Assembly: GCA_025455595.1 (NCBI GenBank)
Contig: JALOMD010000213.1
Span: forward strand, 1 to 5,951
Length of the DNA stretch: 5,951 bases
Reading direction: 5' to 3'
Source: Cytophagales bacterium
GTDB taxonomy: Bacteria; Bacteroidota; Bacteroidia; Cytophagales; 172606-1
Positions 1 to 5,213 of this stretch are shown piece after piece. Position 1 is the stretch's first letter, and each line of letters begins with the position of its first letter. Below the pieces are notes generated by a model. That model made no database searches. It was not told the origin of the DNA and saw only the letters and a program-made list of their open reading frames with translations. Both the position numbers and the translations under genes were made by a program.

Positions 1-2616
1 GTGCAGGCCGGTGACGGCGGCGGACGTGATTTCGGCAACGCCATCCAAGACCTCAACCCCGACGACATCGAGACGATTTCCGTGCTGAAAGGCCCCAGCG
101 CGGCGGCGTTGTACGGCTCGCGGGCTTCCAACGGGGTCATCATGATTACCACCAAATCGGGCAAGGGCCAGAAAGGCATCGGCGTGACGTTCAACAATTC
201 GCTCACGTTTGACCGCGTGTATGTGCTGCCCCGCTACCAAAACGAATACGGCGGCGGATACAAGCAGGAATTCGACACGTACACGTTCAACTCCGAAACC
301 GACCCCGCCGAGTACGCGGCTTTTGACGGGCAGCCGTTTGCCAACAACGCCGCCGACGAAAGCTGGGGCCCGCGCCTCGACGGGCAGTTGGTGCGGCAGT
401 GGTACAGTTGGTATCCCGGCACGCCCGAATTCGGGCAAATGACCCCGTGGGTGGCCCGACCGGACAACGTGAAAAACTTCTTCAACACGGGCATCACCCG
501 CGCCAACAGCGTTTCGCTGGCGGGTTCCACCGACAAATCGGATTTCCGGCTGTCGTACACGAACATGAACCAGACGGGCACGTACCCGAACAGCCGGATG
601 CAGCGCAACAACGTGAGCCTCGTCGCCAGCACGCAACTGAGTTCCAAACTGACCGCCGCCGCCCGCATCAACTACGTGCGGACGGATGCGACGGGCCGCC
701 CGCCCACCGGACGCTGGAACGACAGCCGCGTGCTGCCGATTTCGTTCAACACGTGGTTTGCGCGGAATCTGGATTTGGAGCGAATGAAAGACTACCGCCT
801 GCCCGACGGACGCATCCTGAACTGGAACATCAGCGACCCGACCAACCCCCGGCCTTATTACTGGAACAACCCGTATTTCGTGTTGTTCGAAAACTACAGC
901 ACCGATTACCGCGAACGGGTGTTCGGCAACGTGTCGCTGACCTACGAACTGGCGAAAAACCTGACCGTAACCGGCTTCCTGCGCAAAGACTTCTACGACG
1001 ACTTCCGCGACGACCGGCTGGCCGAGGGCTACATTTACCAAACCGCTTACGAACAGGAAATCAGCCGCGTGAACGAAACCAACTACGAATTGCTGGTGCA
1101 GTACAACAAGCGTTTCGGCAAGTCGTTTTCGCTGAACCTGACGGGTGGAGCCAACGCCCGGCGGCAGAATTTCCGTCGCAATTACGGACGTACGCGCGGC
1201 GGCCTGAGTGCCACCAACTTCTTCAACCTGCGGGCTTCCACCGACCCGCCGCTGCTTGATGATTTCTCTTCCGAACGCGCCGTGAACAGCATCTACGGCA
1301 GTGCCAGCCTCGGCTTCCGCGACTTCCTCTACGTGGACGTGACGGGTCGCAACGACTGGTCTTCGACGCTGCCCGCCGGGAACCGCTCTTACTTCTATCC
1401 GTCCGTTTCCACGAGTCTGGTTTTCTCCGAACTGGTGCAAACCTCGTGGCTGTCGTTCGGCAAGTTGCGGGCGGGTTGGGCGCAAGTCGGCAACGACACC
1501 GACCCGTACCGCCTGCAAACCCGCTACTCGCCCGGCGACAACTACGGCAGCCAGCCGGTGTATTTCGTGCCCAACACGCGCAACAACAGCCGCCTGAAAC
1601 CCGAAATCAATACTTCCTACGAAGTCGGGCTAGAAACCAAGCTGTTCGGCGGTTTGGTGGGCTTCGACGTGACGTATTACAACAACGCGTCGCGCAACCA
1701 GATTTTGCCGCTGCCCGTCTCGGCCACCAGCGGATTTGAGTCCACCATCGTAAATGCCGGGGAAGTGCGCAACAACGGCATCGAAGTGGCTCTTTCGGCC
1801 ACGCCCGTCACCACGCCCGGCGGTTTTGAATGGAACGTCGGCCTCAACTGGGCACGCAACCGCAACAAGGTGATGGAACTGGCCGCCGGACAAACGAACT
1901 ATTTGCTCAACCCCGGTTTCGGCCTCATCAACATCAACGCGCAAGTGGGCCAGCCCTACGGCATCCTGATTGGTGACGGCTTTGCTACCAACGACCAAGG
2001 CCAGCGGCTGGTGGACGAAAACGGCTCGTACATCATCGAGCAGAACAAAATCCTCGGCAGCGTGCTGGCCGACTACACGGGCGGCATTTCCAACAGTTTC
2101 TCGTACAAAGGCTTCTCGCTCAACGTGTTGGTGGATTTCCAACGCGGCGGACACATCTTCTCGCGCACCAGCGGACTGGGTCAATATTCGGGCTTGCTCA
2201 TTGAAACGGTGGGCAACAACGACCGGGGCGTTCCGAAACGCAATCCGGTGGACGCAGGCGGCGGTGTCCGGGCCGACGGCGTGTTTGAAGACGGCCGCCC
2301 CAACGACATTTACATTGACGCACAGCGGTATTACAAGGAACTGCTCCAGTTTTCCGAAGCCCACACGTACGATGCCAGTTTCGTGAAACTCCGCGAAGTC
2401 CGCCTGACCTACGCCTTTCCAAGCCGCTGGTTCACCCGCACACCGGTTCAGGGCATGTCGCTGTCGCTGGTAGGCCGCAACCTCGCGATTCTGTTCCGCA
2501 ACATCCCGCACATTGACCCCGAAGGGGCGTTGGGTTCGGGCAACATCCAAGGCATGGAAGAAAACCAACTGCCCAGCGTGCGTTCGCTTGGGTTTAATCT
2601 GAATGTGAAGTTTTAA
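1..2616 (+). CDS. SusC/RagA family TonB-linked outer membrane porin, 5'-truncated by the window edge
   Basis: This is the C-terminal 871 residues of a SusC-type porin, the outer-membrane channel that imports nutrients with TonB energy and a SusD partner. The reading frame is open at base 1. The GTG there is an internal valine codon, not a start. Residues 1-55 are the end of the plug domain: NPDDIETISVLKGPSAAALY, then an NGVIMITT segment at about 44-51, both typical of SusC. The rest is the beta-barrel, with family landmarks NDWSSTLPAGN (451-461), FYPSVS (465-470), RLKPEINTSYEVGLE (531-545) and GQPYGILIGD (650-659). It ends in LGFNLNVKF, and a terminal phenylalanine is expected for a BAM-assembled barrel. 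The signal peptide, carboxypeptidase-D-like domain, TonB box and early plug, probably 150-250 residues, lie outside the window. No frameshift is visible. The substrate is unknown. The susD partner starts 587 bp downstream, an unusually long gap. Confidence 0.97.
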   Translation: MQAGDGGGRDFGNAIQDLNPDDIETISVLKGPSAAALYGSRASNGVIMITTKSGKGQKGIGVTFNNSLTFDRVYVLPRYQNEYGGGYKQEFDTYTFNSETDPAEYAAFDGQPFANNAADESWGPRLDGQLVRQWYSWYPGTPEFGQMTPWVARPDNVKNFFNTGITRANSVSLAGSTDKSDFRLSYTNMNQTGTYPNSRMQRNNVSLVASTQLSSKLTAAARINYVRTDATGRPPTGRWNDSRVLPISFNTWFARNLDLERMKDYRLPDGRILNWNISDPTNPRPYYWNNPYFVLFENYSTDYRERVFGNVSLTYELAKNLTVTGFLRKDFYDDFRDDRLAEGYIYQTAYEQEISRVNETNYELLVQYNKRFGKSFSLNLTGGANARRQNFRRNYGRTRGGLSATNFFNLRASTDPPLLDDFSSERAVNSIYGSASLGFRDFLYVDVTGRNDWSSTLPAGNRSYFYPSVSTSLVFSELVQTSWLSFGKLRAGWAQVGNDTDPYRLQTRYSPGDNYGSQPVYFVPNTRNNSRLKPEINTSYEVGLETKLFGGLVGFDVTYYNNASRNQILPLPVSATSGFESTIVNAGEVRNNGIEVALSATPVTTPGGFEWNVGLNWARNRNKVMELAAGQTNYLLNPGFGLININAQVGQPYGILIGDGFATNDQGQRLVDENGSYIIEQNKILGSVLADYTGGISNSFSYKGFSLNVLVDFQRGGHIFSRTSGLGQYSGLLIETVGNNDRGVPKRNPVDAGGGVRADGVFEDGRPNDIYIDAQRYYKELLQFSEAHTYDASFVKLREVRLTYAFPSRWFTRTPVQGMSLSLVGRNLAILFRNIPHIDPEGALGSGNIQGMEENQLPSVRSLGFNLNVKF

Positions 2617-2619
2617 AGG

Positions 2620-2680
2620 CCCCCCAGCCCCCGAAGGGGGAGCCAAAAACTCCCCTCCTTGCGAAGGAGGGGCTGGGGGT
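2620..2680. repeat. GC-rich multi-hairpin palindromic element after the susC-like gene (possible terminator)
   Basis: The element begins 4 nt after the susC stop codon. Several pairings are possible and partly exclude one another: an outer 11-bp stem (2621-2631 with 2669-2679), a left hairpin (2628-2632 with 2636-2640), a middle hairpin (2637-2642 with 2650-2655) and a right 9-bp hairpin with a 3-nt loop (2652-2660 with 2664-2672). The C/G-run layout with an A-rich centre resembles palindromic repeats commonly found between Bacteroidota genes. No T-run follows, so intrinsic termination is possible but not demonstrated. It could also protect the susC mRNA 3' end. Confidence 0.75.
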
Positions 2681-2734
2681 GGTAGAAACGCCGAGACAGA
2701 CGCAGATGCCGCATTTTGAGCGTATCGCCAGTTG

Positions 2735-2763
2735 CCGTTTTAGGCAAAAATCGCCCAAAACGC
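2735..2763. repeat. GCGTTTT-type hairpin, copy 1
   Basis: CGTTTT at 2736-2741 pairs with AAAACG at 2757-2762. An A-C mismatch follows (2742/2756), then three more pairs (2743-2745 with 2753-2755) around a 7-nt A-rich loop. This is one of five related hairpins in the window and forms the left end of composite element copy 1. No T-run follows it. Confidence 0.7.
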
Positions 2764-2947
2764 TTTCACTTGAACCGTCATTGCGAGCGGAACGAAGTGA
2801 AGCGTGGCAATCTGCCGCCGGTAGCTTCGCGAGCCTTGGGAAGAGCTTTTTGCCGAGCCTGTGACGATAAGATTGCCATCCCGACTCGTCGGGACAGGCT
2901 GGCGTTTCGCTTCGCTACACGCCTCGCAATGACGGATATTTCTAACA

Positions 2948-2976
2948 GCGTTTTAAGCATTTTTTGCTCAAAACGC
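2948..2976. repeat. GCGTTTT-type hairpin, copy 2
   Basis: GCGTTTT (2948-2954) pairs with AAAACGC (2970-2976). After the A-C mismatch at 2955/2969, four further pairs (2956-2959 with 2965-2968) close a T-rich loop. It is the right end of composite element copy 1. It lies 13 nt after the core inverted repeat, counted from the end of CGCAATGACG. Confidence 0.7.
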
Positions 2977-2995
2977 CGAATCACTTGACAGCGGC

Positions 2996-3023
2996 TCTGA
3001 CTTCTGCATTCTGACCTCTGACC
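2996..3023. repeat. Heptamer tandem repeat, four units of TCTGNNN
   Basis: Four consecutive 7-bp units each start with TCTG (2996, 3003, 3010, 3017). The last two units are identical. Period-7 arrays of this sort are prone to copy-number change. It sits between composite element copy 1 and the 22-nt repeat, upstream of susD. Confidence 0.65.
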
Positions 3024-3025
3024 TA

Positions 3026-3047
3026 ACAAAATAGTATCTTTTGAAAA
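3026..3047. repeat. 22-nt dispersed repeat, copy A
   Basis: The sequence begins ACAAAATAGT and ends TTTTGAAAA. It matches 4775-4796 at 21 of 22 positions. It contains TATCTTTTG (3035-3043), which is one base longer than the Bacteroidota -7 promoter consensus TAnnTTTG. No TTG is visible at the expected -33 position, so promoter function is weakly supported. Confidence 0.6.
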
Positions 3048-3060
3048 GCCAAAACCTCTT

Positions 3061-3186
3061 GTCTTGAATCGCGGATGAAACGGATGACGCAGATTTCGCG
3101 GATCAATCGCTGAACAAACAGATGCGTCAAGTCCAAGCTTTTATCCGTGCAATCCGCGTCATCTGTGCGAATCCGCGATTCAGGAC
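3061..3186. repeat. 126-bp imperfect inverted repeat just upstream of susD
   Basis: The ends at 3061-3076 and 3171-3186 pair over 16 bp, 15 Watson-Crick plus one G-T wobble, around the GAATCGCGGAT core. Similarity continues inward to about 3110 and 3137. By hand alignment roughly 39 of 50 arm positions match, with two one-base gaps. That leaves a loop of about 26 nt (3111-3136). Short submotifs (CGGAT, GATGACGC) recur within the arms. If transcribed, the right arm would end 17 nt before the susD ATG. It could be a miniature mobile element or a degenerated palindrome; no coding sequence is evident. Confidence 0.8.
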
Positions 3187-3203
3187 AGAAAACCATACCG
3201 ATT

Positions 3204-4661
3204 ATGAAAAAACAAATCCACATCCTTGGGTTGGCTTGCTTGCTGCTGGGATTGGCGGCTTGCGAAAACAACTTCGACCAAATCAACAACGACCCGAACA
3301 ATCCCGCCAATGTGCCCACCGCGTTCCTGCTCACCAGTGCCGAACGCAGCATTGTGTCCGAACTGATGGGGCGCAACAGCAGTTGGGGCTTCGACATCGT
3401 GCCGCGCCGGTACATGCAGCATTGGTCGGCTACGCTCTACACCGAGACTGACCGCTACCAAGACATCCGCTCGGATTTCAGCAAATTCTACAGCGGCGGT
3501 TTGAAAGATTTGGTGACCGTCATCCAACTCAACACCGACGATGCCACCAAGTTCGAGGCCGCCAAATCCGGCCCGAACGCCAACCAAATCGCGGTGGCGC
3601 GTATCCTGAAAGCGTGGACGTTCCAAAACCTGACCGACATCTGGGGCGACGTGCCCTATAGCGATGCCCTCAAAGGCGACGGCAACTACCTGCCCAAATA
3701 CGACACGCAGGAAGCCATTTACGCCGATTTGATTAAAGAACTGGACGAGGCCACCGCCCAAATTGACGAGTCGGCAGGCAGCATTCAAGGCGACATCATC
3801 TACGAAGGCGACATGGCCCAATGGAAGCGTTTCGCGCAGTCGCTGAAGTTGCGCTTGGGGATGCGGATGTCCAAAGTGGATGCCGTTAAAGCAAGACAAA
3901 CAGTGGCGGCGGCGTTGGGCAAAGACCTGCTCGCTTCCAATGAAGACAACGCCTTGTACAAATACCTCACCGCCGCCCCGAACAACAACCCGTGGCAGCA
4001 GCAGTACGATTTCGGTGCCCCCGAATTTGCCCTCACGACCACGATGGTCAGTAAACTGACCACCCTGAAAGACCCGCGACTGGAGATATACGGCAATCCG
4101 GCGGAAAACAGCGGAAAGTTTGTGGGAATGCCCTTCGGCGTGGGCAACGACATTGCCGGAAGTTTCGGAGCTTCCAACGTCTCGCTGCCCGGCGACGTGG
4201 TTCGGGAAGCGACTTCGCCCGCCATTCTGATGACTTACGCCGAGGTGCTGTTTCTGAAAGCCGAAGCCGCCGCTCGCGGCTGGGTGCCGGGCGATGCCGC
4301 CGCGTTGTACAAAGATGCCATCCGGGCTTCGATGGAATACTGGGGCGTGTCGGCGACTGACGCGGAGGCGTATCTGGCGCAGCCTGCGGTGGCGTTCAAC
4401 GCGGCCAACTTCGCCCGGTCCATCGGTGAGCAGAAATGGCTGGCTCTGTACATGCAAGGCACCGAAACGTGGTCGGAATGGCGGCGGCTGGGCTACCCGG
4501 AACTGCAACCGGCTCCGGCAGCCGTCCAAAACCGCCCGATTCCGCGTCGGCGCGGCTATCCGCAATCCGAACTGAGCCTGAACCAAGCCAACTACGAAGC
4601 CGCCCTCACCCGCCAAGGCCCTGACCTGATGGACACGCGGGTGTGGTGGGACAAAAAGTAA
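3204..4661 (+). CDS. SusD/RagB family nutrient-binding outer membrane lipoprotein
   Basis: This is a complete 485-residue SusD homologue, the surface lipoprotein that caps the SusC channel and helps capture substrate. The ATG at 3204 is chosen because it gives a signal peptide at once: MKK, a hydrophobic stretch, then lipobox LAAC with Cys20 as the lipidation site. The in-frame ATG at 3147 would add 19 residues encoded by the upstream inverted repeat. After the cysteine, NNDPNNPANVPTAFLLTSAE (29-48) is the conserved N-terminal stretch. AWTFQNLTDIWGDVPY (137-152), the TYAEVLFLKAEAA helix (344-356), LYMQGTETWSEWRRLG (415-430), RRRGYPQSE (448-456) and the closing DTRVWWDKK are family landmarks, best fitting the SusD-like_2 branch. 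No Shine-Dalgarno sequence lies at a usable distance, as is usual in this phylum. Substrate is unknown. The partner susC-like gene ends 587 bp upstream. Confidence 0.97.
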   Translation: MKKQIHILGLACLLLGLAACENNFDQINNDPNNPANVPTAFLLTSAERSIVSELMGRNSSWGFDIVPRRYMQHWSATLYTETDRYQDIRSDFSKFYSGGLKDLVTVIQLNTDDATKFEAAKSGPNANQIAVARILKAWTFQNLTDIWGDVPYSDALKGDGNYLPKYDTQEAIYADLIKELDEATAQIDESAGSIQGDIIYEGDMAQWKRFAQSLKLRLGMRMSKVDAVKARQTVAAALGKDLLASNEDNALYKYLTAAPNNNPWQQQYDFGAPEFALTTTMVSKLTTLKDPRLEIYGNPAENSGKFVGMPFGVGNDIAGSFGASNVSLPGDVVREATSPAILMTYAEVLFLKAEAAARGWVPGDAAALYKDAIRASMEYWGVSATDAEAYLAQPAVAFNAANFARSIGEQKWLALYMQGTETWSEWRRLGYPELQPAPAAVQNRPIPRRRGYPQSELSLNQANYEAALTRQGPDLMDTRVWWDKK

Positions 4662-4692
4662 TTCAGAATTATGAATTCAGAATTAAGAATTA
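4661..4692. repeat. AT-rich heptamer tandem repeat abutting the susD stop codon
   Basis: Four 7-bp units of the form ATTNNGA start at 4661, 4668, 4675 and 4682, followed by a partial unit. The first base is the last base of the TAA stop. A 12-nt direct repeat (4660-4671 and 4674-4685) lies within it. The reverse complement of unit ATTCAGA is TCTGAAT, which resembles the TCTGNNN heptamers at 2996-3023. Confidence 0.65.
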
Positions 4693-4697
4693 CTGTA

Positions 4698-4734
4698 GCA
4701 CATGCTTTAGCCTGTGCGAAATGCGTAGCATTTC
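4698..4734. repeat. Two adjacent small hairpins
   Basis: GCACA (4698-4702) pairs with TGTGC (4713-4717) with a short extension past one mismatch. Directly after it, GAAATGC (4718-4724) pairs perfectly with GCATTTC (4728-4734) around a GTA triloop. They lie 36 nt after the susD stop codon and could help end or stabilise that transcript, although no T-run follows. A dispersed repeat is the more likely explanation. Confidence 0.55.
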
Positions 4735-4739
4735 TAAAA

Positions 4740-4768
4740 GCGTTTTAGGCAAAAAACGGCTAAAACGC
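4740..4768. repeat. GCGTTTT-type hairpin, copy 3 (solo)
   Basis: GCGTTTTAG (4740-4748) pairs perfectly with CTAAAACGC (4760-4768). The position that is an A-C mismatch in the other copies is an A-T pair here. This copy is not attached to a REPIN-like core. The 22-nt repeat follows 6 nt later. Confidence 0.7.
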
Positions 4769-4774
4769 CGCATT

Positions 4775-4796
4775 ACAAAATAGTGTCTTTTGAAAA
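4775..4796. repeat. 22-nt dispersed repeat, copy B
   Basis: It matches 3026-3047 at all but one position (G in place of A at 4785). That change removes the TA of the weak -7-like motif seen in copy A, which argues against a conserved promoter role and for a repeat fragment. Confidence 0.6.
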
Positions 4797-4811
4797 CGCG
4801 AAACCCTGTAA

Positions 4812-4832
4812 GGGCGGGGCTTGCCCCCGCCC
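4812..4832. repeat. GC-rich hairpin, 8-bp stem
   Basis: GGGCGGGG (4812-4819) pairs with CCCCGCCC (4825-4832) around a 5-nt loop. This kind of GC-rich palindrome is common in bacterial intergenic repeats. No T-run follows, so it is not a clear terminator. Confidence 0.6.
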
Positions 4833-4845
4833 AGCGCGTTACGTG

Positions 4846-4874
4846 CAGGCTCGCATAAAAACAATGCGAGCCTG
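4846..4874. repeat. Perfect 11-bp hairpin with 7-nt A-rich loop
   Basis: CAGGCTCGCAT (4846-4856) pairs perfectly with ATGCGAGCCTG (4864-4874). The loop is A-rich. It is one of the most stable hairpins in the second gap. It may act in RNA stability or be part of a larger dispersed repeat with its two neighbours at 4812-4832 and 4885-4903. Confidence 0.6.
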
Positions 4875-4884
4875 TGGGAAAGAA

Positions 4885-4903
4885 GGCAACCGCAAGGGTT
4901 GCC
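4885..4903. repeat. GGCAACC/GGTTGCC hairpin
   Basis: GGCAACC (4885-4891) pairs with GGTTGCC (4897-4903) around a GCAAG loop. It resembles the GGGCAACC...GGTTGCCC palindromes common between genes of several phyla. Confidence 0.55.
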
Positions 4904-4918
4904 CCTACAAATCCAACC

Positions 4919-4947
4919 GCGTTTTAGGCAAAAAACGCCCAAAACGC
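4919..4947. repeat. GCGTTTT-type hairpin, copy 4
   Basis: GCGTTTT (4919-4925) pairs with AAAACGC (4941-4947), followed by an A-C mismatch (4926/4940) and three inner pairs (4927-4929 with 4937-4939). It is the left end of composite element copy 2. Confidence 0.7.
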
Positions 4948-5108
4948 CTGTAGTTGAAGCGTCATTGCGAGCCTTGTAGCGATAGCGGAGAGGCGAAGCA
5001 ATCTCTCACGGAGCATCGCGAGCCTTGGGAAGAGCTTTTTGCCGAGCCTGTGCCGATGAGATTGCCACTCCCGACACGTCGGGATCGCAATGACGGTTTG
5101 AACAACCA

Positions 5109-5137
5109 GCGTTTTAAGCGAAAAACGCCCAAAACGC
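5109..5137. repeat. GCGTTTT-type hairpin, copy 5
   Basis: GCGTTTT (5109-5115) pairs with AAAACGC (5131-5137). Two A-C mismatches follow (5116/5130 and 5117/5129), then two pairs. It is the right end of composite element copy 2. Both right-end hairpins share GCGTTTTAAGC, while the left-end hairpins carry GTTTTAGGC. Confidence 0.7.
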
Positions 5138-5160
5138 CCTAAAAAGGCAGAATACCCCAA

Positions 5161-5179
5161 CATCGGGCATCGCCCGATG
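5161..5179 (+). repeat. Perfect 8-bp hairpin in the putative leader of the amine oxidase gene
   Basis: CATCGGGC (5161-5168) pairs with GCCCGATG (5172-5179) around an ATC triloop, 34 nt before the ATG at 5214. It could influence mRNA stability or be a leftover repeat arm. No recognisable promoter (TAnnTTTG) was found upstream. Confidence 0.5.
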
Positions 5180-5213
5180 GAACAGCAATTAACCATCTAA
5201 CAATCAACACAAA

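Larger units (their letters stand above)
2735..2976. repeat. Composite REPIN-like element, copy 1 (hairpin, inverted-repeat core, hairpin)
   Basis: The core at 2775-2935 is bounded by perfect 13-bp terminal inverted repeats, CCGTCATTGCGAG (2775-2787) and its reverse complement (2923-2935). Each half runs from CGTCATTGCGA to GCAATCT, one forward and one inverted, which is the layout of a REP doublet. The middle holds a 37-nt block (2827-2863) identical to one in the second copy at 4919-5137, and a hairpin at 2880-2893 with CCCGAC and GTCGGG arms. A GCGTTTT-type hairpin flanks each side (2735-2763 and 2948-2976), with spacers of 12 and 13 nt. Copy 1 has 29 extra bases at 2895-2923 relative to copy 2. 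No transposase is present. Elements of this kind are usually mobilised in trans by REP-associated tyrosine transposases, which is inference here. Confidence 0.85.
4919..5137. repeat. Composite REPIN-like element, copy 2
   Basis: It has the same architecture as 2735-2976. A GCGTTTT hairpin (4919-4947) is followed by a 12-nt spacer, the core (4960-5095), a 13-nt spacer and a second GCGTTTT hairpin (5109-5137). The core ends are 11-bp inverted repeats, CGTCATTGCGA (4960-4970) and its complement (5085-5095). The 37-nt block at 5016-5052 is identical to 2827-2863. A hairpin with CCCGAC and GTCGGG arms lies at 5070-5083. This copy is 23 bp shorter than copy 1, and all of the difference is inside the core. 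No transposase is encoded. Confidence 0.85.

Noticed and set aside
399..1259. 286-codon plus-strand frame inside susC
   Set aside because: Out-of-frame reading of the susC gene with biased R/P/Q composition and no plausible domain.
1630..2646. 338-codon minus-strand open frame opposite the susC 3' part
   Set aside because: Same reason: an antisense shadow of the barrel coding sequence, starting inside the GC-rich palindrome, with no family resemblance.
2679..2988. Short plus-strand open frames in the first gap
   Set aside because: They translate the composite repeat and its hairpins. No start context or protein-like composition supports them.
2985..3013. TTGACA resembling a sigma-70 -35 box
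   Set aside because: There is no TATAAT-like partner at 16-18 bp, and the main Bacteroidota sigma factor uses a different consensus.
3147..3203. Upstream in-frame ATG extending SusD by 19 residues
   Set aside because: The extension is encoded by the inverted repeat and would bury the lipoprotein signal peptide. ATG 3204 gives a proper N-terminus.
3180..4616. 478-codon open frame on the minus strand opposite susD
   Set aside because: It is the antisense shadow of a strongly supported SusD gene in GC-rich DNA where in-phase stop codons are rare. The translation is arginine- and histidine-rich with no recognisable domain.
2735..5137. CRISPR array
   Set aside because: The repeats are few, palindromic, unevenly spaced and interrupted by a gene. 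There are no regular unique spacers and no cas genes.
4760..5196. Short minus-strand and plus-strand open frames in the second gap
   Set aside because: They lie entirely within repeats. The shared FQKxLFC peptide on the minus strand is only the translated 22-nt repeat.
2617..5213. tRNA, rRNA, riboswitch or integrase attachment site
   Set aside because: No cloverleaf, conserved rRNA stretch, known aptamer core or tRNA-end duplication was recognised in either gap.
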